The notes under the pieces are model-generated. The model ran no database searches, was not told the DNA's origin, and worked only from the letters and a program-made list of their open reading frames with translations. A stretch of 64,000 nucleotides of DNA, from assembly GCF_002799245.1 (NCBI RefSeq), contig NZ_NEQV01000001.1:1047000-1110999 (forward strand), written 5' to 3'. The translations under genes and the position numbers were made by a program. The stretch is from Stenotrophomonas maltophilia (GTDB taxonomy: Bacteria; Pseudomonadota; Gammaproteobacteria; Xanthomonadales; Xanthomonadaceae). Below are positions 26,861 through 34,019 of the stretch, piece by piece (within the stretch, counting starts at the first letter, position 1; every line of letters starts with the position of its first letter).

Positions 26861-28231
26861 TTACTGCACGCGACGGCGCAGATAGTTCAGCAGGTCGATG
26901 CGGGTGATCAGGCCGAGGAAGGCGTCGCCGTCCATCACGATCGCCACCTGGCCACGATCGAACACTGGCAGCAACGCCTCGATCGGCGACTTCACGTCCA
27001 GCCGGTCCAGCTTGCTGACCATGGCGGTGGCGACGGTGTCGCGGAACCGCGCTTCATCGCCGTAGACATGCAGCAGCACGTCGCTTTCGTCGACGATGCC
27101 GACCAGCTGCTCGCCGTCCATCACCGGCAGCTGCGACACGTCGTACAGCTTCATGCGCTGGTAGGCGGTGGTCAGCAGATCGTTCGGACCGATCACCACG
27201 GTGTCGCGCTGGCCGTACGGGCGCAGGATCAGATCGCGCAGGTCGCCGTGCTGCGGGCGCTGCAGGAAGCCGTTGTCCAGCATCCAGTAGTCGTTGTACA
27301 TCTTCGACAGGTACTTGTTGCCGGTGTCCGGCACCAGCACCAGCACCTTCTTCGGCGTGGTCTGTTCGCGGCAGTACTTCAGCCCGGCGGCCAGCAGGGT
27401 GCCGGTGGACGAACCACCCAGGATGCCTTCCTTGCCCAGCAGCTCGCGTGCGGTGTGGAAGCTCTCGGCATCGCTGATCGCATAGGCCTTGGTGACTCGG
27501 CTGAAGTCGGAGATCGACGGCAGGAAGTCCTCGCCGATGCCCTCCACCAGCCAGCTGCCCGACTTGTCGTTGAGCACGCCGTCGTTGATGTATTCGGCCA
27601 GGATCGAGCCGACCGGATCGGCCAGTACCAGCTCGGTCTTCGGCGACAGCTTGGCGAACGCGCGCGACAGGCCGGTCATGGTGCCGGAGCTGCCGCAGCC
27701 GAACACGATGGCGTCGAGGTCACCGCCCATCTGCTCGAGGATTTCCGGGCCGGTACCGAATTCATGCGCGGCCGGGTTGTCCGGGTTGCCGAACTGGTTG
27801 ATGAAGTAGGCGCCCGGGGTCTGCTCGGCGATGGTCTTGGCCAGGTCCTGGTAGTACTCGGGGTGGCCCTTGGCGACGTCCGAACGGGTCAGGCGCACTT
27901 CGGCCCCCATCGCCTTCAGGTTGAAGATCTTTTCCCGGCTCATCTTGTCGGGAACGACCAGGATCAGCTTGTAGCCCTTCTGCTGTGCCACCAGCGCCAG
28001 ACCCAGGCCGGTGTTGCCGGCCGTGCCCTCGACCAGGGTCGCGCCCGGCTTCAGATCACCGCGCTGCTCCGCCGCCTCGATCATCGACAGGCCGATGCGA
28101 TCCTTGATCGATCCGCCCGGGTTGGCGCTCTCGAGCTTCAGGTAGAGCTCGCAGACGCCGGTGTCCAGGCGCTGGGCCTTGACGATCGGGGTCTGGCCGA
28201 TGAGTTCGAGGACGGAAGAATGGATGGGCAT
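26861..28231 (-). CDS. cbs: Cystathionine beta-synthase with C-terminal CBS pair
   Basis: 456 residues. Residues 1-320 are a fold-type II PLP enzyme: KLESANPGGSIKDRIG carries the PLP Lys near residue 42, EGTAGNTGLGLA the substrate loop, and FGCGSSGTMTGLS the phosphate loop. Residues about 335-456 form two CBS motifs, the second with VAIVMDGDAFLGLITRIDLL. It condenses serine (or O-acetylserine) and homocysteine to cystathionine; with the MetB-like enzyme this gives transsulfuration. In Xanthomonas annotations the gene is called cysB. A near-consensus sigma70-type promoter lies directly upstream, making this the probable head of the leftward unit. Confidence 0.92.
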   Translation of the reverse strand: MPIHSSVLELIGQTPIVKAQRLDTGVCELYLKLESANPGGSIKDRIGLSMIEAAEQRGDLKPGATLVEGTAGNTGLGLALVAQQKGYKLILVVPDKMSREKIFNLKAMGAEVRLTRSDVAKGHPEYYQDLAKTIAEQTPGAYFINQFGNPDNPAAHEFGTGPEILEQMGGDLDAIVFGCGSSGTMTGLSRAFAKLSPKTELVLADPVGSILAEYINDGVLNDKSGSWLVEGIGEDFLPSISDFSRVTKAYAISDAESFHTARELLGKEGILGGSSTGTLLAAGLKYCREQTTPKKVLVLVPDTGNKYLSKMYNDYWMLDNGFLQRPQHGDLRDLILRPYGQRDTVVIGPNDLLTTAYQRMKLYDVSQLPVMDGEQLVGIVDESDVLLHVYGDEARFRDTVATAMVSKLDRLDVKSPIEALLPVFDRGQVAIVMDGDAFLGLITRIDLLNYLRRRVQ

Positions 28232-28266
28232 TCGGAGGACTTTCGATTCGCGCCACGCAGGGCCGG

Positions 28267-28302
28267 ACCGATGATTATCCGACGGATGGCGCTGAATGTC
28301 AG
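28267..28302 (-). promoter_or_regulatory. Probable sigma70 promoter for the cbs-metB-O-antigen unit
   Basis: On the minus strand CTGACA (28302-28297), a 17-nt spacer and GATAAT (28279-28274) match the -35 and -10 consensus well. Transcription would start near 28267, about 35 nt before the ATG at 28231. Confidence 0.65.
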
Positions 28303-28532
28303 GTCGGTGCGGGCATGCCGCCCGCCTGCCTCATAAAGGGATGCGGGCGGCCCCGGATCGACGAGGAGACCGGTACCGCCCGCATCGGTGAGTTGTGCCT
28401 GCAGGCCAAGGCACCACTGCCTGTGGTGCCCTGGCGCGGCCGCCTCATCGGCGGTGCCGCGATGCCGGGGCAGGAGCGCCCGGCGGGGCCATCGTTGGCC
28501 AGGTCACGCCGTTCCGGGCGCGACGGGGTGCG
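28303..28532. other. Gene-free stretch with two hairpins
   Basis: No credible reading frame. It contains CCGCCCGC (28319-28326)...GCGGGCGG, and a perfect GGCACCAC/GTGGTGCC stem at 28410-28430. Neither is followed by a T-tract. The second lies about 100 nt beyond the YdcH-like stop and could protect that transcript's 3' end. Confidence 0.4.
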
Positions 28533-28769
28533 TCAAAGCGTGGGGGACGTCGTTGGGAGCGGTGTTTCGTACATTCGCAGAAGTCGTTGCTTGGCCAGCA
28601 GCTTCTCACGCTTCATGCGACCCAGGGTGACATCATCGATCGGGAGTACACCCAACTCCGCGTCCATGCACTTCTTGTTCAACTTGCGGTGCTGGTCATG
28701 GAGTGCCCTGAACTCCGGATCACGCGCGCGACGGGCGTCGATCTCGCTCTGGGGCTGATCTTCAAACAT
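28533..28769 (-). CDS. YdcH / DUF465 family small protein
   Basis: 78 residues. The sequence MFEDQPQSEIDARRARDPEFRAL followed by HDQHRKLNKKCMDAE and a C-terminal RMKREKLLAKQRLL matches the YdcH-like family of short, charged helical-hairpin proteins of unknown function. The ATG at 28769 has a strong Shine-Dalgarno (GGAGGTCC) immediately upstream; longer in-frame starts lack family similarity. It stands alone, with an inverted repeat in its leader at 28796-28824. Function unknown in the family. Confidence 0.85.
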   Translation of the reverse strand: MFEDQPQSEIDARRARDPEFRALHDQHRKLNKKCMDAELGVLPIDDVTLGRMKREKLLAKQRLLRMYETPLPTTSPTL

Positions 28770-29093
28770 GATGGACCTCCTTCGACAGATACACGAACGC
28801 CCCGGCCGCAAGGCACGGGGCGTTGTTCATGGAGGAGCGCCGGTCGATGGCCACCTGGACGCCTGCAACGACCTGCGGCACTGGCCCGCGCACGTCGATC
28901 TGCTGCGGTTCGCGCCCTGTTTGCATCGGCCCGGCCCTCCCATCGTCCGGTCCGCGGCATTGCGTCCCGGACGATTGACCCTACGCCTGCTCAAGGCGGG
29001 GTACAAGACCCCTGCGTCAAAAAGACCGAACCCCGCCGGGGCGGGGTTCAGGCTGAATGCTCATCACAACGAAAAACAAACAATATCAAGCAA
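28770..29093. other. Spacer with leader hairpin and OmpA-gene terminator
   Basis: 324-nt gap with no gene. AACGCCCC (28796-28803) pairs with GGGGCGTT (28817-28824) in the leader of the YdcH-like gene; there is no T-tract, so it is more likely an mRNA structure than a terminator. The right part holds the terminator of the OmpA-family gene. Confidence 0.5.
29019..29049 (-). terminator. Rho-independent terminator of OmpA-family gene
   Basis: On the minus strand GAACCCCGC (29049-29041), a 4-nt loop, GCGGGGTTC (29036-29028), then a T5 run at 29023-29019. It lies about 45 nt after the OmpA-family stop. Confidence 0.85.
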
Positions 29094-29978
29094 TTACGGG
29101 GCGATGATGACCTCGGCCGAGCGCGCCCGGGTGGAGGCCGCCTTCTTGCCGCTGACCTGGATCCGGCTGCTGGCGACACCGGCCGCGACCAGCGCATCAC
29201 GCAGCGCTTCAGCGCGCTTCTGACCCACGCCATTCGCGTTGTCGTAGGCCTCGATGCGCAGGCGGCCCTTCTTGCCGATGTTCAGGTACTCGGCCAGCGC
29301 CTTGGCCTGGTTGCGGGCCCCGCCGGACAGGCTGGAGGCGCCCGCGGCGAACGCGTCACCATTGAAGGTGAAGACTTCGCCACGTCCATCGAACTTCGAC
29401 CCCGGCAGCTTCTGCCCGGACACCAGCTCGGCTTCCTCGCGGGCCAGCTTGGCGGCGTTCTGCTGGGCGGCGCTGAGCCGCTGCTGCTGCTTGCCGGCTA
29501 CGCTGGTCAGGGCGTTCTCGGCGTCCTGGCGGGCCAGGGTTTCGGCCTCGGCAGCCTGGCGCAGGCGCTCGGCCTCCTCGGCCTGCATCTGCGCCTGCAT
29601 ACGCAGCTGCTCGGCTTCCTGACGGGCACGGGCGGCATCGCGGCGGCTGGCCTCGATCAGCAGGTCGCTGCGGGTGCGCTCCAGGCGGTCGACCTCGCGC
29701 GCGGCCATCGCGGTGCGCACCGCAGTCTCGGCAATCTCCACCCGGCGCTCGGCCAGATAGGTGGCCAGCTCCTGGTCGCGGCGCTTGGCCTTGTCCAGGG
29801 TTGCGATCGCCTGCTGCGCCTGCATGCGCTCGAAGGCGCCCAGCTCAGCGGTGTCGGGGTTGGCCTGGATGGCCATCAGGCGCTGGCTCAGCTGCGCCAC
29901 CATCGGATTGTCGGCGGCTGCGGCCAGGGTCGGCAGCGCCAGCAGCGCAGCCAGGGTTGCGGCGGTCATCGGCTTCAC
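29094..29978 (-). CDS. OmpA-family periplasmic/outer-membrane protein with coiled-coil region
   Basis: 294 residues. Residues 1-21 are a Sec signal peptide ending LPTLAAAAD. Residues about 25-180 are a long Ala/Glu/Arg-rich helix (ARQEAEQLRMQAQMQAEEAERL), probably coiled coil and similar to DUF4398 helices. Residues about 185-294 are an OmpA/MotB-like peptidoglycan-binding domain, with GGARNQAKALAEYLN and RAEALRDALVAAGV in the usual positions. It likely links the envelope to peptidoglycan. Its ATG overlaps the stop of the upstream DUF4398 gene, so the two are one operon. An efficient terminator follows. Confidence 0.88.
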   Translation of the reverse strand: MKPMTAATLAALLALPTLAAAADNPMVAQLSQRLMAIQANPDTAELGAFERMQAQQAIATLDKAKRRDQELATYLAERRVEIAETAVRTAMAAREVDRLERTRSDLLIEASRRDAARARQEAEQLRMQAQMQAEEAERLRQAAEAETLARQDAENALTSVAGKQQQRLSAAQQNAAKLAREEAELVSGQKLPGSKFDGRGEVFTFNGDAFAAGASSLSGGARNQAKALAEYLNIGKKGRLRIEAYDNANGVGQKRAEALRDALVAAGVASSRIQVSGKKAASTRARSAEVIIAP

Positions 29979-30364
29979 CGGCGATCCTCCCCGGTCGACA
30001 GCTGGCGTTGCAGCTGGTTGACCTCGTTGCGGCGCAGCTGCAGCTGCGCGGTGACGGTGGCTTCCTCGCTGCGGACGCGGGCCAGGTCGGCATCGGCGGC
30101 GGCACGCAGGGCCATCGCCGGGGCGTTCTTGCGCTCGCGGCGGTCGCCGGCGGCGCGCTGGGCCTGCTCCAGCCCCTGCCGGGCCAGCCCGATCAGGTCC
30201 GGGGCGTACTGGTCGGCATCGGCCTGGGTGGCCTTGTCGACCGCCTGCCGGGCCTGCGCCAGTTCCAGGGCGGCGTCCTGCGCCCAGGCGGGGGCAGACA
30301 GTGCGAATGCAAACGCCATCACATACAGGCCATGGCGCATTCGTGCGAAGCTAAGTCGTTTCAT
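29975..30364 (-). CDS. DUF4398 domain periplasmic protein
   Basis: 129 residues. It has a signal peptide of about 29 residues ending SAPAWAQ, then an Ala/Gln/Arg-rich helical region (ELAQARQAVDKATQADAD, GLEQAQRAAGDRR) typical of DUF4398. The ATG at 30364 is chosen because the signal peptide begins there; an upstream in-frame ATG adds 21 non-hydrophobic residues. ATGA overlap with the OmpA-family gene suggests the two proteins work together. It is divergent from pilU with a 97-nt spacer. Confidence 0.85.
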   Translation of the reverse strand: MKRLSFARMRHGLYVMAFAFALSAPAWAQDAALELAQARQAVDKATQADADQYAPDLIGLARQGLEQAQRAAGDRRERKNAPAMALRAAADADLARVRSEEATVTAQLQLRRNEVNQLQRQLSTGEDRR

Positions 30365-30461
30365 TGGGGAGGCCGTACCGGTTGTCGGTTCACGGCCATT
30401 GTCGTCAAGCCGACACCGTGCTGGCAACGGGCGTCGGCCGTTTCGTTGGGGAAAATTCGCA

Positions 30462-31589
30462 ATGGATATCGGCTACTTCCTGAAGCTGATGACCGAAAAG
30501 AACGCTTCGGACATGTTTCTGACCACCGGGGCACCGGTCTACATCAAGATCGAGGGGAAGCTTTATCCGCTGGGCAACACCGGCCTGCCCCCAGGCATGG
30601 TCAAGAAAATCGCCTACTCGCTGATGGACGAAGGCCAGGTGCCGCAGTTCGAGCGCGAGCTCGAGCTCAACATGGCCATCGCCCTGCCCGATGCCGGGCG
30701 CTTCCGCGTCAACGTGTTCAAGCAGCGGGGCGAGGTCGGCATGGTCATCCGCGCAATCCGCAGCCGCATCCCGAGCATCGAGGAGCTGAACCTGCCGCAG
30801 GTGCTGAAGGACGTCATCATGACCCCGCGCGGGCTGGTGCTGGTGGTAGGGTCCACCGGTTCCGGCAAGTCCACCTCGCTGGCGTCGATGATCGACCACC
30901 GCAACAGCACCACCACCGGCCACATCCTCACCATCGAGGACCCGATCGAGTACCTGCACAAGCACAAGATGTCGATCGTCAACCAGCGCGAGGTCGGGCT
31001 GGACACCCATGCTTTCCACAACGCGCTGAAGAACGCGATGCGTGAAGCACCGGACGTGATCCTGATCGGCGAAATCCTGGATGCGGAAACGATGGAGGCC
31101 GCGATCGCCTTCGCCGAAACCGGCCACCTGTGCCTGGCTACCCTGCACTCCAACAATGCCGACCAGACCATCGAGCGCATCCTCAACTTCTTCCCGGAAA
31201 GCGCGCACAAGAACGTGCTGATGAACCTGGCGCTGAACCTGCGCGCGGTGATCAGCCAGCGCCTGGTGAAGAACAAGGAGGGCCGTCGCCTGCCGGCCAC
31301 CGAGGTGCTGATCAACACGCCGATGATCCGTGACCTGTTGCGTCGCGGCCAGGTGCACGAGATCAAGGCGGCGATGGAAGGTTCACTGGAAGAAGGCATG
31401 GAGAGCTTCGACCAGTGCCTGTTCCGGCTGGCCAAGGCCGGCATCATCGAGCAGGAGGAAGCGCTGCGCGCCGCCGACTCGCGCGATGGCCTGGCCCTGA
31501 AGTTCCGCCTGTCCGAGGGCAGCAGCGGCGAGCACGACCCGTACGCCGATTTCTCGGCGGGCGCGCCCAGCATCACCCACGGCTTCTAG
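30462..31589 (+). CDS. pilU: Type IV pilus retraction ATPase PilU
   Basis: 375 residues, PilT/PilU-type secretion ATPase. Walker A is GSTGSGKSTS near residue 130, followed by the Asp-box EDPIEYLHKHK and His-box AFAETGHLCLATLHSNNADQ; the N-terminal FLKLMTEKNASDMFLTTG and the C-terminal QCLFRLAKAGIIEQEEAL fit PilU better than PilT. It assists PilT in pilus retraction. Oddity: the usual GEIRD sequence reads GEILD here (about residue 201), an Arg-to-Leu change. The ATG at 30462 is preceded by GGGGAAAATTCGCA; the frame is open far upstream but without similarity. pilT is not in the window. Confidence 0.93.
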   Translation: MDIGYFLKLMTEKNASDMFLTTGAPVYIKIEGKLYPLGNTGLPPGMVKKIAYSLMDEGQVPQFERELELNMAIALPDAGRFRVNVFKQRGEVGMVIRAIRSRIPSIEELNLPQVLKDVIMTPRGLVLVVGSTGSGKSTSLASMIDHRNSTTTGHILTIEDPIEYLHKHKMSIVNQREVGLDTHAFHNALKNAMREAPDVILIGEILDAETMEAAIAFAETGHLCLATLHSNNADQTIERILNFFPESAHKNVLMNLALNLRAVISQRLVKNKEGRRLPATEVLINTPMIRDLLRRGQVHEIKAAMEGSLEEGMESFDQCLFRLAKAGIIEQEEALRAADSRDGLALKFRLSEGSSGEHDPYADFSAGAPSITHGF

Positions 31590-31596
31590 CCGCACA

Positions 31597-31662
31597 AAAA
31601 AGGGGACGGAGGGGATTAAGTCGTATATGCACTTACGACTTAATCCCCTCCGTCCCCTTTTT
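31597..31662. repeat. Perfect 29-bp palindrome between converging pilU and maiA
   Basis: The left arm (31597-31625) begins AAAAAGGGGACGGAGGGG and the right arm (31634-31662) is its exact reverse complement, with an 8-nt loop TATGCACT. A-tract and T-tract flank the stem, so it can terminate transcription in both directions; it sits 7 nt after the pilU stop and 3 nt from the maiA stop. The GGGGACGGAGGGGATTAAG core is, to my recollection, a widespread repeat in many bacteria, often linked to REP-associated Y1 transposases; no such gene is here. Confidence 0.9.
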
Positions 31663-31665
31663 CTT

Positions 31666-32346
31666 TCAAGCGGCGTCGGGCTGGTTTTCCGGGCGTGCGC
31701 GGTCGAAGGCATCCAGTGCCTGGCAGGCCGCTTCGATGCGGCGCAGGGTCGGGTACGGCGTCAGGTCCAGGCCGAAGCGGTGTGCGTTGTACAGCTGCGG
31801 CAGCAGGCAAATGTCGGCCAGTCCGGGGCGGTCGCCGTGGCAGAACGTGCCGGTGTCGCCACTGTTGGCCAGCAGCGCTTCCATCGCCACGAAGCCCTCG
31901 GCGATCCAGTGCAGGGTCCACTGCGTGCGGGCGTCGGCCGGCAGCTGCAGGCTGCGCTCCAGGTACTGCATCACCCGCAGGTTGTTGACCGGATGGATGT
32001 CGCAGGCCACCAGCTGGGCCAGTGCACGCACCCGCGCACGGCCGGCGGCGTCGGCCGGCAGCAGCGGTACCTGCGGGAAACGCTCGTCCAGGTATTCCAC
32101 GATCGCCAGCGACTGGGTCAGTGCATGGCCCTCGTGCAGCAGGGTCGGCACCAGCTGCTGCGGATTGAGCGCGCGATAGGCATCCAGATGCTGCTCCCCA
32201 CCTTCGCGCACCAGGTGCACCGGCCGGGCCTCCCAGGCCAGGCCCTTCAGCTCCAGGCCGATGCGCACGCGGTAGGCGGCGCTGGATCGCCAGTAGGTGT
32301 ACAGCACGATGCCGTCGTCGACCGGGATGTCCATCGCCGCCTCCAT
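31666..32346 (-). CDS. maiA: Maleylacetoacetate isomerase (zeta-class GST)
   Basis: 226 residues. The thioredoxin-like N-domain has YTYWRSSAAYRVRIGLELKG, corresponding to the zeta-GST signature SSCSWRVRIAL but with SSAAY in place of SSCSW, so the usual Cys is missing. NPQQLVPTL with the cis-Pro, and TQSLAIVEYLDE for glutathione binding follow; the helical C-domain contains FCHGDRPGLADICLLPQLYNA. It isomerises maleylacetoacetate to fumarylacetoacetate in tyrosine or homogentisate breakdown. It starts 2 nt after the stop of the fumarylacetoacetase-family gene; the ATG at 32334 is an equally possible start. Confidence 0.9.
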   Translation of the reverse strand: MEAAMDIPVDDGIVLYTYWRSSAAYRVRIGLELKGLAWEARPVHLVREGGEQHLDAYRALNPQQLVPTLLHEGHALTQSLAIVEYLDERFPQVPLLPADAAGRARVRALAQLVACDIHPVNNLRVMQYLERSLQLPADARTQWTLHWIAEGFVAMEALLANSGDTGTFCHGDRPGLADICLLPQLYNAHRFGLDLTPYPTLRRIEAACQALDAFDRARPENQPDAA

Positions 32347-32348
32347 GC

Positions 32349-33338
32349 TCAGGGCTTGGCCGCCTGTTCGATGCGCTGCTCGATCGCACCGAAGATGCTG
32401 TTGCCCGCGGCATCGAGCATCTCGATGCGGACCACATCGCCGAAGGACATGAACGGCGTGCTCGGCTTGCCGTCACGCAGGGTTTCGACCACACGCTGCT
32501 CGGCGAAGCACGATGCCCCCTTGCTGGTGTCTTCATTGGCGATGGTGCCCGAGCCGACGATGGTGCCGGCGCCCAGCGGCCGGGTCTTGGCCGCATGCGC
32601 GACCAGCTGGGCGAAGTTGAACTGCATGTCCACGCCCGCTTCCGGCGCACCGAACCACTGGCCGTTGATGTGGGTCAGCAGCGGCAGGTGCACCTTGCTG
32701 TCCTGCCACGCGGCGCCCAGCTCATCGGGGGTGACGAACACCGGCGACAGCGCCGAACGCGGCTTGGACTGCAGGAAGCCGAAACCCTTGGCCAGCTCGC
32801 CCGGGATCAGGTTGCGCAGCGAAACATCGTTGACCAGGCCGACCAGCTGGATATGGCCGGCGGCCTGTTCCGGGGTGGCCGCCATCGGCACGTCGTCGGT
32901 GATCACCACGATCTCTGCTTCCAGGTCGATGCCGTAGTCCTCGCTGACCACCTTGACCGCGTCGCGCGGGCCGTAGAAGCCCGCGCTGGTGGCCTGGTAC
33001 ATCAGCGGGTCGGTGTAGAAGCTTTCCGGCACCTCGGCGCCGCGGGCGCGGCGCACACGCTCGACATGCGGCAGGTAGGCGCTGCCATCGACGAATTCAT
33101 AGGCGCGTGGCATCGGTGCGGCCAGTGCCTGCGGGTCGAGGTCGAACACGCCATCAGCGTCACCGGCGTTGAGCGATTCGTACAGGGCGTTCAGGCGCGG
33201 CGCGATGTGGCTCCAGTCTTCCAGGGCCTGCTGCAGGGTGGCGGCAATGCCGGTGGCGCGTACGCCGTGGCGCAGGTCACGCGAGACGACGATCAGGGTG
33301 CCGTCGCGGCCGCCTTCCTTCAAAGAACCAAGCTTCAT
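32349..33338 (-). CDS. Fumarylacetoacetate hydrolase family protein
   Basis: 329 residues. It begins MKLGSLKEGGRDGTLIVVSRD, as in bacterial FAH-family proteins next to maiA. The metal-binding core carries EAEIVVITDDVP near residue 145 and, further on, GAGTIVGSGTIANED, with the catalytic region KPLG/RPLGAGT typical of FAH. It hydrolyses fumarylacetoacetate to fumarate and acetoacetate, the last step of tyrosine catabolism. With maiA directly downstream it forms a two-gene operon; hmgA and hppD are not in this window. Confidence 0.9.
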   Translation of the reverse strand: MKLGSLKEGGRDGTLIVVSRDLRHGVRATGIAATLQQALEDWSHIAPRLNALYESLNAGDADGVFDLDPQALAAPMPRAYEFVDGSAYLPHVERVRRARGAEVPESFYTDPLMYQATSAGFYGPRDAVKVVSEDYGIDLEAEIVVITDDVPMAATPEQAAGHIQLVGLVNDVSLRNLIPGELAKGFGFLQSKPRSALSPVFVTPDELGAAWQDSKVHLPLLTHINGQWFGAPEAGVDMQFNFAQLVAHAAKTRPLGAGTIVGSGTIANEDTSKGASCFAEQRVVETLRDGKPSTPFMSFGDVVRIEMLDAAGNSIFGAIEQRIEQAAKP

Positions 33339-33534
33339 GGGTGAGTGTCCGGAGTCGTGGGCAAACAAGTTTCAAGTGTAATCAAATATGCAGCGACGCC
33401 AAGCTGCAGCGCCGCATCGGCCCACCCTACCGTAGTGGGGGGTTCGGCAGGGTTGCACCCTGCACCCGCTTCAAGCCAAGGCAACGGCCGAAGCAACAGC
33501 AACAACGGGCATTCCGTGGGATGGCGGGCAGCTA

Positions 33535-33557
33535 GTAGATCCACGCCATGCGTGGAT
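33535..33557 (+). repeat. SMAG-like repeat (ATCCACGC type)
   Basis: GTAG at 33535-33538 followed by ATCCACGC-CAT-GCGTGGAT, an 8-bp stem. It fits the S. maltophilia GTAG-ended stem-loop group. Confidence 0.7.
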
Positions 33558-33586
33558 GAAATCTGTCAGATATCGAATGAGATTCT

Positions 33587-33627
33587 GGGGTCAGATCCGT
33601 TTTCCTGCGGAAAACGGATCTGACCCC
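33587..33627. repeat. Perfect 19-bp palindrome, GGGGTCAGATCC type
   Basis: GGGGTCAGATCCGTTTTCC (33587-33605), loop TGC, and an exact reverse complement at 33609-33627. Like the palindrome at 31.6 kb it has G4/C4 ends but a different core. It is not next to a gene end, so a terminator role is less likely; a REP-type mobile repeat is the better guess. Confidence 0.85.
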
Positions 33628-33691
33628 AAGAGCATTTCCGACAGATCGCGGAGGACTGTCGAAGGCGGGGTGGGTCCGGTGGCGGGAGTGT

Positions 33692-33711
33692 CCGCGGCAT
33701 GAATGCCGCGG
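33692..33711. repeat. CCGCGGCAT hairpin
   Basis: Perfect 9-bp stem CCGCGGCAT-GA-ATGCCGCGG. It continues GCCAAGCCCCCAGGGGTGA, which I recall as part of a repeated element in Stenotrophomonas and Xanthomonas genomes; copies elsewhere cannot be checked here. Confidence 0.45.
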
Positions 33712-33755
33712 CCAAGCCCCCAGGGGTGAGGGCGCTTTTACCTGAACAGGTCGTT

Positions 33756-33784
33756 TTGCGCGGGTCTCAACCATAAGGTAGACT
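33756..33784 (+). promoter_or_regulatory. Probable rhlE promoter
   Basis: TTGCGC (33756-33761), 17-nt spacer, TAGACT (33779-33784). Transcription would begin near 33791, leaving a leader of about 230 nt. Confidence 0.5.
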
Positions 33785-33790
33785 ATGCGG

Positions 33791-34019
33791 GTCTGCAGCG
33801 GCCGTCCGTTTCCCTCCGGGATCGCCGGCGATCAGGGTCCGCCCTCTTCGCCCGCCCCCACTCCGACGCCGTTCGTCACGCATTCCAGCCTGCGCTTCGT
33901 GCCGGCTGCACCCAATTCTCGCAGCGCGGTTCACGGGAACGCTCCGAGTCAGCCGATCAGTTTGATCTGCCCCCGTCTGTCCGTTCGGACAGGCGTTTCT
34001 TGTACTTGGAGCAATCTCA
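33791..34019 (+). promoter_or_regulatory. Long 5' leader of rhlE
   Basis: Roughly 230 nt between the inferred start and the rhlE ATG. It contains CTGTCC-GTTC-GGACAG-type hairpin at 33979-33994 followed by GCGTTTCTTG, then the ribosome site TTGGAG. A pyrimidine-rich stretch precedes the hairpin. Long leaders on DEAD-box helicase mRNAs are often sites of cold-shock or self-regulation; here this is inference. Confidence 0.4.

Larger units (their letters stand above)
33339..33755. other. Repeat-rich intergenic region between fah and rhlE
   Basis: About 420 nt without a gene. It holds the fah-family promoter region, a GCAGGGT/ACCCTGC hairpin near 33447, a SMAG-like hairpin, a perfect 19-bp palindrome, and a CCGCGGCAT/ATGCCGCGG hairpin at 33692-33711. 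No reading frame in it shows family similarity. Confidence 0.5.

Noticed and set aside
28796..28824. Terminator in YdcH-like leader
   Set aside because: Good stem but no T-run on either strand.
28395..30461. Very long upstream extension of pilU
   Set aside because: The extension is antisense to the OmpA/DUF4398 operon and lacks similarity; PilU begins at 30462.
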